NCBI GenBank assembly: GCA_964030475.1
Contig: CAXIPT010000007.1
Location: 1 to 64,000, forward strand
Origin: Tethya wilhelma
Taxonomy: Eukaryota > Porifera > Demospongiae > Tethyida > Tethyidae
Direction of reading: 5' to 3'
DNA length: 64,000 nt
Shown piece by piece: positions 1 through 21,177 of the stretch. How positions within the stretch are numbered: the stretch's first letter is position 1; every line of letters starts with the position of its first letter. The notes beneath the pieces are model-generated. The model made no database searches and was not told the DNA's origin. It saw only the letters and a program-made list of their open reading frames with translations. The position numbers were made by a program, and so were the translations under genes.

Positions 1-42
1 ACATGAACACAATGCAAGCAGAGAATCAATGTGCAGACTAAC

Positions 43-300
43 TTGAATTCCTTCAAAGCATTTCTTGAGGTGAGGTTGAACTCGTGTTGGGTCTTTGGTC
101 TCTGACAGGATCTCCAGCATCTCATCGTTGGACAGGAAGAAGAAACGAGGAAAGAAGAGCCTCTTCTTCTCCAAGTAGGCATTGAGACCCTTCAAGATGC
201 GATTGAGAAGTTCATTGGAGCCTTGAAGCTTCTCAAACATGCCAGGCGTTGAGGTGCATGGCTGCCAACACCTTTGGATCACGGACCGTGTGGCCCACCT
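43..300 (-). CDS. Axonemal (inner-arm) dynein heavy chain, linker-region exon, partial
   Basis: The minus strand encodes the conserved dynein linker block: TPGMFEKL, then [17 protein letters not shown] and [16 protein letters not shown]. This wording is typical of single-headed axonemal dynein heavy chains (DNAH1/3/6/7/12 group), the motors of ciliary beating. The exon ends at a donor (CAA|GTTAGT) at 43/42, so the rest of the gene lies left of the window. Upstream of about 250 the likely continuation ([12 protein letters not shown]) sits in a different frame, so a one-base frameshift, sequencing error or decayed copy is possible. The family call is firm for 43-245; the 5' boundary is not. Confidence 0.7.
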
Positions 301-870
301 GTTGGATTAATTCTTTCTGGAATTTTATCTTCAGTTTGTCGGTGTAGCTCATCCTTTTGCTCAACACTGAACTTCTTGAACAACTCTCCAGCTTCTCTAG
401 TGAACCGCCCTGGGTTATCTGCTATGGCAGCAATGCCAGCTAATAGAAATTACCAATGCCGGATTATCATTATAGCTTAACTTGCTACCATGTTATATTC
501 AGCTGTATACTAGTATATAAACTTACCTGAAGTCTTGGCAAAATTCTTTCGATATTGTTGCCAAAGATTGGGCCGCTTCTTCACTGGCATGCTGGAGTCA
601 TCATATATTCTCCCGTGCAATCAATCCATCTCTATCAAGAACACAATAATATGATCATGAATATACAATAAGTGTGTGCTGACTGCCTGAGTTCAGTAGA
701 TCATGAGAACCTAAGACTATCATGTTTAGCTCACCTGAACCTGAATAAGCTCAAGACCAGTGCTCTTGACTGCAATATCTAGATTGGGTTCATGCTTTTC
801 ACCCCAACTAGTCATGCCTCTCATGTACAGTAGTGATTCTAATACTTGAGTCACAGGGTCTGGAAAACGT
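290..870 (-). CDS. Unidentified minus-strand coding exons
   Basis: Two or three exon-like stretches lie upstream of the dynein piece on the same strand. One (about 870-737) reads [20 protein letters not shown] and ends at a good donor CAG|GTGAGC. One (about 618-533) reads [18 protein letters not shown] and ends at CAG|GTAAGT. The next opens after a TTAG acceptor near 452 and joins in frame ([17 protein letters not shown]), running to a stop near 290. The tryptophan/tyrosine spacing faintly recalls an HMG box, but I do not recognise the protein. The first junction does not keep frame in my reading, so this may be one gene, two, or part of the dynein gene. Confidence 0.3.
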
Positions 871-1164
871 CCACCTTTCACAGACCTTGACGTTACACAA
901 TCTGAAGTGGCCCCTCCAGACCTGGGCCTGGGGACGAGGCTATAGATCAGTCCCTGGCTCAGATTCATCATTATATATACTCCATTTCAGATTCGCCCTC
1001 ATACTCCATTTCCATCTATACCCTTTGTTATGAACTCTTCAAGAACAGCATTAGAATTGTTATTATAGTAATAATTACTTTTGAGTTTAAATAAAATTTA
1101 ATTATGATGGACTATCCATCAACAATTATATTGCAGCTAATAATTAAATTTGATGATTAAATTA

Positions 1165-2141
1165 TTACAATGAAGATGAACTAATTCTTCTGAGTATTTC
1201 TTTCTTGACCAGTGATCTCTCAAGGTGGGGTCCAGCCAGGAGACCTCTGTTCTCATGGGCCCTTCGCTGGAGGTACTGCAGCACATCCGACACAGGGCCA
1301 TAAGGCATGTACTTGTATGCACCGTAACCAGCATGACCTAGACAAGCATGAACAGATCGAGGGTTGAGTGTCACTAGCTACACACCCATGAGCGTGGGGA
1401 GGGCCTACCAAGAGAGAAAGTGATGTAGTCACACATTCCAAGAAGCTGCCCAAACACCACTGCATTTGATGATGGTGGTATACTGTAGTGATCCATTCTG
1501 TGTGTGAGATGTGAGTATATACATGTGTGTGGGTATGTGTGTGAGATGTGTGTGAGTGTGTGCATATGAGATGTGTGTGCATGTGAGTGTGTGTGTGTGT
1601 GTGTGTGTGCGTATTTGTTTGCCATTGCCTAGCAAATAAAGTTTTTATGGGCTAATTGCGACATGGATACAGGCTTATCAGGTGTAGGTGACAATAGAGT
1701 AGCTAGAGGTCACAGGGGGTCAATGGCAAACAATTACATGCCCATAAGTGTGCGGTACTCGACCATTGCCTAACAATAAATGGCAAACAAACTAAAGCCC
1801 ATCTGGTTTGAGAATGCCACCGGAAGTGAAATAATGAGATTCACGCAATACTTTCATATGGGACAAAAATTAGGTAACTTTTGACTGGTAACGTGTAGGA
1901 AGCTGGAAAAGCAATCAAAAGAACGGGGAGAACGAGTGCTTTCCAATGATACTTGAAAATTTAAATATTTTGAACTCCTTTAACACATGTAGGTGGCCAT
2001 GACAGTCAAGTAAAAGTCCATCTTGTTTGAGAATGCAGTAAAAAAATTTAATAACTTTCGAGGCAAACAAGCCATAGGAATCGTAAAGTTGAGATCTAAA
2101 TGTGCTCAGAAATACATCAAGTGAGAGAGATAGAGAGAGAG

Positions 2142-2175
<34 letters not shown>

Positions 2176-4048
2176 TACATATGTGTATGTGAGATAATTA
2201 CCTTTCTGTGGCAAACTGAATTGTAGCTGGATTATGGGTGGCGACCATTATGTGCACATTGGATGAAGGGCTTGCAACATCTTTCAACAGATTATCCAGG
2301 ACTCTGTGGTAGCATAAGTCTGTTTCCTCTTTGCTGGTCCAAATTGGGGAGTCATATCCCTCGTTGGAAGCCTTGCTCCTCTCCTGCTCCATGTAGGCCC
2401 CTCGGACCAGCTTCACTCCGTACATGAACCCTGACAGCTGGGACAGGGCCACATCAAGCTCAGCCTGCCTCTCAGCACTCTGGAAGAGGACACATAAAAA
2501 TTAATGATAGACACACTGCAACCGTGGAATAGAGGGAGCTTGCCTTCAGATAGCACTGTATCGTGTTATAGACGACTGGAGAGGAGAGGTTGTACTTCGG
2601 CATGAGCACATTGACAGCAATGTGATGAATGGCAGGCTGGAAGTAGGTCTGTTCTGCGTCCACCATCAGTCGCACTCCCTGCTCCTGGGCGCACCGGGCC
2701 AGCTCCTCCGCTCTCTCCACAACTGACAGCATTTGAACTCTGTCCTCCTCATCCAAGGTAGTCACATGACGGCCCTGGAGAGATGGGACCACAGCCAGTG
2801 CACACATCATGACAGCAACATTCTCAACTCACCATCTTCCTCCCAAGTACACTGTGCAATTCTAATCCAGCTTGAAATTGGTTTGTCCATTCAAATATCG
2901 ACAACCGTCTGAAAGTTCATCAATGCCTCAGTACCACGATGAAGACAATACAGCAGTTACTTTTCTTACCCGCTGTTGTTCAGATCAAGCTCCTGAAACA
3001 TTCTCTGGCTCTCGTTTTCTGTACTCTCCACCTAAAGTTATACCATTAGAATTAGCTCCTCAGCAACATAATGACAGGGTCTTACTCTTATCTCTTGTAG
3101 AGCTTGATGCATAGACTCCACTGTCACATGTGATCTCAAAACATCATCTGATTTCGCACACATCCTGAACAACTTCTGACTTCCTTCAATGGCTTCACTC
3201 AACTTTAGCTACACCAAAAGAAATATGTGCTAACATGATTAATGAGTTTTGTAATAATGGTTAAAACCTACCAAGAATTCGACTCTGCCAAGACCTGTCA
3301 ATTTGATAGCAGCATAAGGCTGGTCATTGCCAGCGGCTACCTGGGCCGCTGTCTTTATGCAGGAAAGGAAATGCTTCATATTTTCATCGCATTGAGTGTC
3401 ATGAGCATAGAGGAACGTCCGCGCACTGGCTCTCTTGATGGTCCTGGCTCTGCTCAAGGAAGGTGCGAAATGACGATCTGTGTCGGCAGGTGTGTGTGGC
3501 AACAAGTCGTCTTGTCTCCTCAGCTCCAGCACAACGGGAGCAGCATCACTGACATCCTCCTCCACAGCGTAGTCCAGGATACAGTGGACTCCATTCTCCT
3601 TCAGTGAGGAGACCAAAGGACGAATTGCCTTTAGATCCTCTCCAGCTACAAACTGACCGTAGAATGTTCTCTTCATGAGCCACTCAAAGAGTCGTCTCCC
3701 TAACAACTTCTGACTCCATCTCATCACCTACAGGATGTCAGATCATAGAATCCTAATCAGTGACTGACCTTTAAACCATAAAATTAATTTTGTTGGCCAT
3801 CCATTTTGAGAATCATATATTTTTTCTAAGCTGTAATTGTTTCTCACCTTGTCACTGTTATCAACCAGAGAGTCAAACGTCAATGCTTTATAAACGGTAA
3901 AATGACGTATTAGTTCTGATAAAGATTTGGACCTAAAAGCTTCCTTTGTGTTTTCTAAATCCAATTGCCTATGCTTCGAGGAGACCGTTCTCACTCGTTG
4001 TCGTGAAAATATCAATGGAAACGTAAACTGTTGTAAAAGTCTCTTCAT
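1165..4048 (-). CDS. PRODH: Proline dehydrogenase, mitochondrial (complete copy)
   Basis: This flavoenzyme oxidises proline to pyrroline-5-carboxylate at the inner mitochondrial membrane. About nine exons read from 4048 (MKRLLQQF, a basic N-terminus suited to mitochondrial import) to the stop at 1165. Exon 1 is 4048-3848 and exon 2 is 3727-3272. Family blocks are VDAEQTYFQPAI, LVRGAYMEQER, VATHNPATIQFA, FGQLLGMCDYITFSLG and GAYKYMPYGPV. A short exon near 3035-2972 followed by one near 2850-2825 spells an EF-hand-like loop beginning DLNNSG; I could not make the phase of that small exon fit perfectly. One intron has a GC donor (CTGAAG|GCAAGC). The gene lies next to a near-identical second copy. 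Confidence 0.9.
1793..2040. mobile_element. Diverged copy of the 'AAGTCCATCTGG' MITE in a PRODH intron
   Basis: The stretch beginning CATCTGGTTTGAGAATGCC matches, with substitutions, repeats at 35770-35978 and 37372-37598 inside the POLDIP2 intron. It shares GAAGTGAAATAATGAGATTC and AACTTTTGACTGGTAA with them. A second CATCTTGTTTGAGAATGC end lies near 2020-2037. The best copy (37372-37598) has clear inverted ends, so this is probably an old non-autonomous DNA transposon in the intron between PRODH exons 7 and 8. Confidence 0.6.
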
Positions 4049-4128
4049 GATCGTTCTGATTCACCCTGGCAGTGGCGTCGCACCCTCTACACNTGTGTAT
4101 GAGTACATATGTGTATGTGAGATAATTA

Positions 4129-5987
4129 CCTTTCTGTGGCAAACTGAATTGTAGCTGGATTATGGGTGGCGACCATTATGTGCACATTGGATGAAGGGTT
4201 TGCAACATCTTTCAACAGATTATCCAGGACTCTGTGGTAGCATAAGTCTGTTTCCTCTTTGCTGGTCCAAATTGGGGAGTCGTATCCCTCGTTGGAAGCC
4301 TTGTTCCTCTCCTGCTCCATGTAGGCCCCTCGGACCAGCTTCACTCCGTACATGAACCCTGACAGCTGGGACAGGGCCACATCAAGCTCAGCCTGCCTCT
4401 CGGCACTCTGGAAGAGCACACATAAAATGATAGACACACTCCAACCGTGGAATGGAGGGAGCTTGCCTTCAGATAGCACTGTATCGTGTTATAGACGACT
4501 GGAGAGGAGAGGTTGTACTTTGGCATGAGCACATTGACAGCAATGTGATGAATGGCAGGCTGGAAGTAGGTCTGTTCTGCGTCCACCATCAGTCGCACTC
4601 CCTGCTCCTGGGCGCACTGGGCCAGCTCCTCCGCTCTCTCCACAACTGACAGCATTTGAACTCTGTCCTCCTCATCCAAGGTAGTCACATGACGGCCCTG
4701 GAGAGATGGGACCACAGCCAGTGCACACATCATGACAGCAACATTCTCAACTCACCATTTTCCTCCCAAGTACACTGTGCAATTCTAATCCAGCTTGAAA
4801 TTGGTTTGTCCATTCAAATATCGACAACCGTCTGAAAGTTCATCAATGCCTCAGTACCACGATGAAGACAATACAGCTGTTACTTTTCTTACCCGCTATT
4901 GTTCAGATCAAGCTCCTGAAACATTCTCTGGCTCTCATTTTCTGTACTCTCCACCTAAAGTTATACCATTAGAATTAGCTCCTCAGCAACATAATGACAG
5001 GGTCTTACTCCAATCTCTTGTAGAGCTTGATGCATAGACTCCACTGTCACATGTGATCTCAAAACGTCATCTGATTTCGCACACATCCTGAACAACTTCT
5101 GACTTCCTTCAATGGCTTCACTCAACTTTAGCTACACCAAAAGAAATATGTGCTAACATGATTAATCTTGGTATCAGTTTTGTAATAATGGTTAAAACCT
5201 ACCAAGAATTCGACTCTGCCAAGACCTGTCAATTTGATAGCAGCATAAGGCTGGTCATTGCCAGTGGCTACCTGGGCCGCTGTCTTTATGCAGGAAAGGA
5301 AATGCTTCATATTTTCATCACATTGAGTGTCATGAGCATAGAGGAACGTCCGCGCACTGGCTCTCTTGATGGTCCTAGCTTTGCTCAAGGAAGGTGCAAA
5401 ATGACGATCTGTGCCGGCAGGTGTGTGTGGCAACAAGTCGTCTTGTCTCCTCAGCTCCAGCACAACGGGAGCAGCATCACTGACATCCTCCTCCACAGCG
5501 TAGTCCAGGATACAGTGGACTCCATTCTCCTTCAGTGAGGAGACCAAAGGGCGAATGGCCTTTAGATTCTCTCCAGCTACAAACTGACCGTAGAATGTTC
5601 TCTTCATGAGCCACTCAAAGAGACGTCTCCCTAACAACTTCTGACTCCATCTCATCACCTACAGGATGTCAGATGATAGAATCCTAATCAGTGACTGACC
5701 TTTTAAACCATAAAATTAATTTTGTTGGCCATCCAATTTTTGACAATCGTATATATTTTTTTTCTGAGCTGTACTTGATTTCTCACCTTGTCACTGTTGT
5801 CAACCAGAGAGTCAAACGTCAATGCTTTATAAACGGTAAAATGACGTATTAGTTCTGATAAAGATTTGGACCTAAACGCTTCCTTTGTGTTTTCTAAATC
5901 CAATTGCCTGTGCTTCGAGGAGACCGTTCTCACTCGTTGCCGTGAAAATATCAATGGAAACGTAAACTGTTGTAAAAGTCTCTTCAT
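4129..5987 (-). CDS. PRODH: Proline dehydrogenase, 5' copy (exons 1-7), probable alternative haplotype
   Basis: This copy repeats exons 1-7 of the neighbouring gene almost base for base, introns included, with scattered substitutions and small indels (for example near 5163-5175 against 3240). It stops just after FATER|GTAATTATC, where the sequence enters the same CA/GT microsatellite that follows exon 7 in the other copy. A single N (4093) then joins it to the promoter of the other copy. The 3' exons are absent. The arrangement fits two allelic contigs laid end to end better than a true tandem duplication. The reading frame is intact in all seven exons. Confidence 0.8.
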
Positions 5988-6133
5988 GATCGTTCTGATT
6001 CACCCTGGCAGTGGCGTCGCACCCTCTACACGCCTTCAAACTTCCGTCTGCATTTCACGTACCAGTTCACGTACGTAGTAAACAAAAGGGGTGTGGTTTT
6101 GGTGCGCTCTATTTGGAATTGTACAGATTGAAG
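5988..6133. promoter_or_regulatory. Shared upstream region of PRODH (-) and TMEM199 (+)
   Basis: Only 146 bp separate the PRODH start codon (5987, minus) from the TMEM199 start (6134, plus). The proximal part (about 5988-6035) is repeated next to the other PRODH copy at 4049-4092. No TATA box is obvious. A bidirectional promoter is inferred from spacing alone. Confidence 0.45.
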
Positions 6134-7043
6134 ATGATGAAGGCTGATTACCAGTTGCTGACGTGCACCTCACAACTGAGAGAAGCAATCGAAGAGCTCT
6201 TGTCTGAAAGCAAGCTGAGAGTGTCTCTGAGAGAAGAGCTGAGCAAATGGAAGCAGCAGAGCGTCTCGACTATACCGTTCCCACTAGTCAAGAAAATCCA
6301 CCATGAACTGAGTAAGGTGATAACCATAATTACCTTTGATTACACACTCAACAGTTTTGCTGTCGTGTTCTTGCACAGGTTGTTCTAAACTAGTGTATCT
6401 TCACGATCTGATTGAGGGTAGTGAACTGGTGTTACCAGCTGTCAAGGAGCCGCCCAGAGTAAGGTCTGTTGTGGCTTATGATTGTTACAGTTAATGTGTA
6501 TTCTTTGGCAGAATCCTCAGTTGGAGGCTCGGTTGAATGACATACGAGCTAGACAGCGGCAGAGGGAGTATGACAGTATGGTGAAGAATGTCGATCCCAA
6601 TGTAAGCCAATGACTTGCCCCAATTATGCTGGTGCTTCAAACCGTGCTCTTTTCATTCAGGTCACAAAGGGGACGGTTTACCAGTTGGGACTTGAAGGTA
6701 AAAATGGTTCATTCTCTCATGCACTCTATTTTAAATTCTATCTCTCGATCTCTAGTGCAATCGACCAGTCGCCAACTTTGGACAGTTGTGAATTTCTTTA
6801 TTACTGTAATTGGAGCTTTTACCTTTGGCTACTTTGCAGCTCATTTCGCTGGAGCTGAGATCACTGGTGTAAGTGACACTGACTCAGCAACATCTGTTGC
6901 AACTATGTATCATAATTGTGATGGTCTTGCTCTCCTTACAGGCTGTGTTTGCCGGGCTGATTCTTGCAATCCTAGTGTTTCTAGCGGACCTTTACTTCTT
7001 AGTAAAAACCCCTAGTCTACTCACACACAAACCCAAATCATGA
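6134..7043 (+). CDS. TMEM199: TMEM199/Vma12-like V-ATPase assembly factor
   Basis: TMEM199 is the animal relative of yeast Vma12p, an ER/Golgi membrane factor needed to assemble the V-ATPase proton pump. About five short exons read MMKADYQLL, then YLHDLIEGSELVLP, then NPQLEARLNDIRARQRQREY, then two hydrophobic helices (TVVNFFITVIGAFTFGYFAA and AGLILAILVFLADLYFL) before the stop at 7041-7043. The order of helical N-terminal domain, basic linker and C-terminal hairpin of two membrane segments matches the family. ATG codons at 6134 and 6137 are both possible starts. The gene is head-to-head with PRODH and just upstream of RPL23A. Confidence 0.85.
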
Positions 7044-7067
7044 ACAAACATGGTGACTTTCATCTGC

Positions 7068-7098
<31 letters not shown>

Positions 7099-7191
7099 GA
7101 ATACACCCCACAATAGGTGAAATGTGAAAGGTATTAGACAAAGAGATAGACAGTGCACATTATTATTATATAGAAGCACGCTCATTTCTAC

Positions 7192-7219
7192 TGCGCATGC
7201 GCAGGAAATTTTCCTTTTC
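7192..7219 (+). promoter_or_regulatory. RPL23A core promoter: NRF1-type palindrome and TOP-like pyrimidine tract
   Basis: TGCGCATGCGCA at 7192-7203 is a perfect NRF1-type palindrome. It is followed at 7209-7219 by TTTTCCTTTTC, the kind of pyrimidine tract at which ribosomal protein mRNAs start (5' TOP). The RPL23A start codon is at 7245. The transcription start is inferred, not shown. Confidence 0.5.
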
Positions 7220-7244
7220 GAGCACATGTTGTGAAGGGAGAGTA

Positions 7245-7930
<686 letters not shown>

Positions 7931-8006
7931 TGAACTTCAAAACTTGTTATTGTGTAAAATTTTATTACCAGTTACAAGTCAAAATCTTAAAAATAATATA
8001 TGTTTG

Positions 8007-9005
8007 TCAATAAGTTGCTCTGCCACCAGTAATGTCAAAACACGTTGCAGTATTGAAGCTGGCTTCTTTGGATACAATGAACTTGGTGATGCTGGCCACC
8101 TCCTCAAGAGTACAACACCTGCAGTACATCATAATAGCGTCCACCATCAGGCACTGTGTGCTGCTGTACAATGTCATGCACAATACCTTTTCATGGGGAT
8201 CTTGTCTGTCATGTACTTCACTTGCTTTGGGTCCATGTCAGCCACCAACTGTGTTCTAACAACGGCTGGTGCCAAGGCATTGACTGTTATGCCAGTTTCG
8301 GCAAACTCCTTACCTACTGATTTCACCAGCCCAATGACGGCAGCCTTGCTGCAGCTGTATGATGACATCCCAGCATTACCCTGGTGTCACATAATTATGG
8401 CAATGTAAAAAAAAAAATATTGATAATTATTTAAAATGTTACCTCTTTTCCAGCGATAGACGCAATGAGTAGAATTCGGCCATAATTTCTCTTCTTCATT
8501 TCTTGTAGAGAATACTTCGTCATAAGAAAACTGCCACGGACATTCACTGGAACAATAGGAACAATTAAAATTGAAATATTTGATTATCATTAATGTGACA
8601 TACGAACCTTGATAGACCTTGTCAAAGTCCTCCACCCTCACACAGTCGGTGGTGATCCCATTGGGCCCCACTATACCAGCACAGTTGACCATGATATCAA
8701 GCTGCTGGAACTTTGTCAGAAAGGATTGGAAGCCTTGCTTGACAGACTCTTCACTGGACACGTCTACCTTGCAGCTGTGCACAGTGTGACCTTCTCCAGT
8801 TAGAGTGTCAGCCAAGCCAGCTGCCTTCACTTCATTCATGTCAAATATCATCACAGATGCACCGTTGCTAATGAGCATCCTGGTGACGGCTTCTCCGATG
8901 CCCTGAGCACCTCCACTCACGATTGCCACCTGCAGAGGGGACACGATCAGTGAACTGTGTTACCAATGGCAGAACCAGAACTCATACCTGACCAGAAAAC
9001 GCCAT
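8007..9005 (-). CDS. Short-chain dehydrogenase/reductase, classical SDR
   Basis: This is an NAD(P)-dependent oxidoreductase of the classical SDR family. Five exons start at 9005 (MAFSGQ) and end at the stop at 8007. The cofactor loop is SGGAQGIGEA (GxxxGxG), followed by the structural NCAG motif, the catalytic serine in LIASIAG and the catalytic pair in YSCSKAAV (YxxxK). The C-terminus FDITGGRATY is the form common in bacterial FabG-like and acetoin/sugar-alcohol dehydrogenases. The substrate cannot be told from sequence. Spliceosomal introns show it is a resident nuclear gene. It is divergent with ROGDI, with 68 bp between start codons. Confidence 0.85.
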
Positions 9006-9073
9006 GATTATCCCCTTGCTGTGGCTGCTGAAGCTCTGCCCCGCCCACTATACAGAGTTCAAAGGTCAGAAAT
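9006..9073. promoter_or_regulatory. 68-bp spacer between divergent SDR and ROGDI genes
   Basis: The two start codons are 68 bp apart on opposite strands, so the promoter must be shared or lie within the genes. No TATA-like element is clear. If either gene has an upstream noncoding exon, the true spacing would differ. Confidence 0.4.
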
Positions 9074-9680
9074 ATGGAGGCAGAGAGAGCTGCACTGGTA
9101 AGTCAATGAAGAGTAAAAGGGTTTGGATGACCGCTATTGTCTCTTGAGCACAGGAAGCTGAATTCTCATGGTTTCTAGAGAGTGAGTTCAAGTTGAAACT
9201 GGATGCTATTGAGAAACTAATGAAGGAATGTGCCAGGAAGTACTCTCAGTGTTCCAGTGGTGAGTCCCTAAAGCATCTGTGTCTAGAGTGAGATGTTAGG
9301 AGATCTCAACCTGTGTTGCTCCATCTGTAGGAGGAGACATCAGGCCAGTATTGCTGGCATCACCCCACCAGTGAGTCTATGTAACGTGACCCATGAGTTG
9401 TCTTACCTGATCCGTTGTTCTATTTCAGAGGAGACACTGTCTTGTGCACTGCAGCTGTGGATGGTGATAGGATCGTCAAAGCTGTAAGTGGGTGTGGTCT
9501 TATCCTTTTATCACCTCAGTGTGTGTGTGTGTGTGTAGGACATCAACCTCAAGGTGCCTGGTCGTGGTAGTAAACCATTCCATACAACCATCAAGGAACA
9601 CGCTCCGTGGAAATTGAAACAGGTGANACCATTCCATACAACCATCAAGGAACACGCTCCATGGAAATTGAAACAGGTGA

Positions 9681-9716
<36 letters not shown>

Positions 9717-10477
9717 AGGTGTTGTAAAGACTGGTTCTGTCTCACACTCTAGATTCAAGACTCTACTAACTACTTCCAGCAAGCAATGGAGCGATATCAA
9801 GAGGTGTTGACGACCCCTCTGACCTCTCCCTCCCAGATCTACCTGGTGTTTGCTGCCTTGGCCTCTTCTCTGAGGCTCTCTCAGAGAGTGCTGGTCCTGC
9901 CTCACCCAACAACAGCTCACGACATCTATTCTGCAGAACAGAAGGTCTGCTAGCTATCCTCTAAGACTAGCGATGTCTATTGTGTGACTAATAAAACAAT
10001 TATAAAATTATTGTGTGTTTGTGTTGCAACATGCAGAGTCATCTGAAACCAGAATTGCCTGAGGATGTGTCCATTCATTTCCACGTCTCCTCTGGGATGC
10101 TGGTCCTCACAATTCTCCACATGTCACACTCCAATAAGCAGACCACACTCACTGGTGACCACACGTCTCAACGAAAGGAGAGTACCACTTGGATTGGAAG
10201 CACATTGTAAGCAATACATGTTTCCATGGCAACCAGTTCTATGTGTTTGTGTATTATTGGCCTGCATGCAGTGAGCACGGCTCTACTAGCTACGAGGTCA
10301 CTAGTCAATTGCAGTTCCGAGCCCAAGTCCCATGGCTGGTCCACGTCAGTAAGCTCCTGCAGGACACGCTGGAGCTGACACAAGACCTCATCGACAAGGT
10401 ACTTCAATAATGTTGTCAGAGAATCTCAATAATGGGTGCTATGGAAACAGGTGCAGGTGTTTGAAGTCACAGAATAA
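9074..10477 (+). CDS. ROGDI: ROGDI homologue (RAVE/V-ATPase-associated protein)
   Basis: ROGDI belongs to the Rogdi/Rav2 family. Members take part in the RAVE-like complex that reassembles V-ATPase, and human mutations cause Kohlschutter-Tonz syndrome. About eight short exons start MEAERAAL. They continue through EFSWFLESEFKLKLDAIEKL, DINLKVPGRG, EHAPWKLKQIQDSTNYFQQA, EDVSIHFHVSSGMLVLTILH and VPWLVHVSKLLQDTLELTQD, ending DKVQVFEVTE. A contig join (N at 9627) repeats about 50 bp of one exon and donor (CCATTCCATACAACCATCAA twice), an artefact that would frameshift an automatic model. Together with TMEM199 it makes two V-ATPase-linked genes within 4 kb. Confidence 0.85.
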
Positions 10478-10526
10478 ACAGCAGCAAACACAAGAGACCT
10501 CACTGTAGTAGTACAATAATAAACTG

Positions 10527-12496
<1,970 letters not shown>

Positions 12497-12573
12497 CCTT
12501 GCTTGCAACACATGTGGACAGTGTGACCTTTGACCTTGGGATGGGCTGCACGTGACCTACAACAAGTGGAGAG
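12497..12573. promoter_or_regulatory. 77-bp spacer between divergent VMP1 and USP32 genes
   Basis: This short spacer separates two genes that are also near neighbours in human (both at 17q23). A bidirectional promoter is inferred from spacing. No recognised core element stands out. Confidence 0.45.
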
Positions 12574-19256
<6,683 letters not shown>

Positions 19257-19425
19257 CAGCTGGTTTTATACAATAATTATAATAATGTCTGTTGTGTATG
19301 GCAATGAACACTGTAATTGTGTGAGTGCACTAATTGTGAAATTCTAAAATTCTGAAATTGAAATTGAAATATTAAAAATTTGAAAAAATTATTGAATTAT
19401 TAAGCGTTGCCTATAGCTATCAAGC

Positions 19426-20883
19426 ATGGATGAAAGTGAAGGGAGGTGTGTTATACTGTAGCTAGGATGCATGCAGCTGTATGGCCATGAGGCCAGAGGA
19501 TGAAATATGCAACTGTTCATTTGTTCACAGATGCTGCTCACTAGGAGAGCAGGAGCTGCCTATTGCACGTGTCATGTACTTCAACAGTGAACTCTCCTTG
19601 TAAGTTGTCATTAGTGCAGACCTCCTCCACACCAGCTAGCTGCTACTGTATGGCTGCATGTGTTGCAGTGAAACAAAGAGAAGGTTTGAGGGTGTTCTCT
19701 GGGAGGGCTGCTCCAACCAGGGGTCGGGGGAGCCTAGGACAGTTGAAGAGTCATCCAATGACATCGTCAATGACCCCCCACAGACACAAACCGATGATGA
19801 TGACGACTGTGTTTATAATTACGTGGAATATTACCAGGGGTACTGCCTTGATTGGCAGGGAGTGCCAGCTCAGCAGTCTGTCTCACTGGAAGTCATGTAT
19901 CCTACTATAGCCAGTTAGTTTGAGTACGTATAGCGGGTATTTTTCGTGGAGTAAAATTTTCGTGGCTTTCGTGGTTGACTGACAAACCACGAAATAGTTA
20001 CCACCAATAAAGGCTGGGGTGTGGTTAATCCATACGTGCCGTATACGTGACCAAGAAATTTTTTCCATGAATCAGCAAAATTTTCAAAGACCACGAAAAT
20101 TTTACCCCCCTGAAAAATACCCACTATACGGTACCTCAATAATAATTATTATAAGTGTATATATCTATCTGACACCAGAGTGGATGTTTGCATTAACCCT
20201 GTTGCCATAGTTACAATCAGGTGTACACTGGAGTGTTCTGGATCGATGAACTGTCAGCTCGCGAAGAATCTCGCCTCAGAAGAATCGCCATAAAGTGTTT
20301 CAACTGTGGCGAGGACCATCACCTCAGGCACTGCCCTCTGGTAAGGTTGCCATGGCTATCCAGGCCTCTCCCTGTGATGGGAGGGGCATGGGTCCCTGCA
20401 CCCACAGAGTTAGAATGAGGGTGTTGTACCATTGTCTACAAACAGCCCAAAGATTGGTCAATGATTTCAAGTCGGCAGTCAGTATTCAGAGCATCCTTGC
20501 CAACCTTTGGAGCTGATATAAGGTGCTATGTGATATCATACGTGGGTTGATTGAGTTCATAATACAGATTATCATCCGATGTTCCCAGGTACCACTCCCT
20601 GCCGTTGGCTGAGTCCAGATTCAGCAAATTTACACCTGGTAAAATCAGGTAAGTCATTTGCAGATGCATGCATGCATATCACACATACCAGTCGCCACTC
20701 AGATAACAATTAGCTCTCAGCAGATGCCAATTGCTACCTTAAAACATGGTTATCTTTTTGTGGTACAAAGTTTTGTTGATTATCAGAAAACAAGTCGGCT
20801 TTGAAGATTGTTTGGACTGTGACAAATTGCATAGTTCATTGCCAAGCTAAACCATGGTCTACATTCTACACACACATACACAC

Positions 20884-20921
<38 letters not shown>

Positions 20922-21138
20922 ACATACACACACACATGTGACAGTGAGAAGCTTGCAAAAGCTCTGGGTCTCTCCAGCTGCACTGAGGTGCCTCCCTACA
21001 TCGCTAGGATGAAGGTCCTAGGCTACCCTCCAGGGTACAAGATCTCAGAGAAGAAGAACTCGTTGGCTCTGTTTGAGTGTAAGTGGGTCAGTTGGCTGGC
21101 AACAGATGTAGGCTAACAAGAGCTGGGCAGGCAGGCAG

Positions 21139-21177
<39 letters not shown>

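Noticed and set aside
1253..1635. ORFs rich in His-Thr repeats
   Set aside because: They are translations of GT/CA microsatellites in other frames and have no coding character.
2872..3114. Plus-strand ORF repeated at 4795-5037
   Set aside because: It is the antisense of small PRODH exons and introns and appears twice only because the segment is repeated.
1165..5987. True tandem duplication of PRODH
   Set aside because: The second copy is truncated exactly at a microsatellite next to a single N and is nearly identical including introns. Unmerged haplotypes explain it better.
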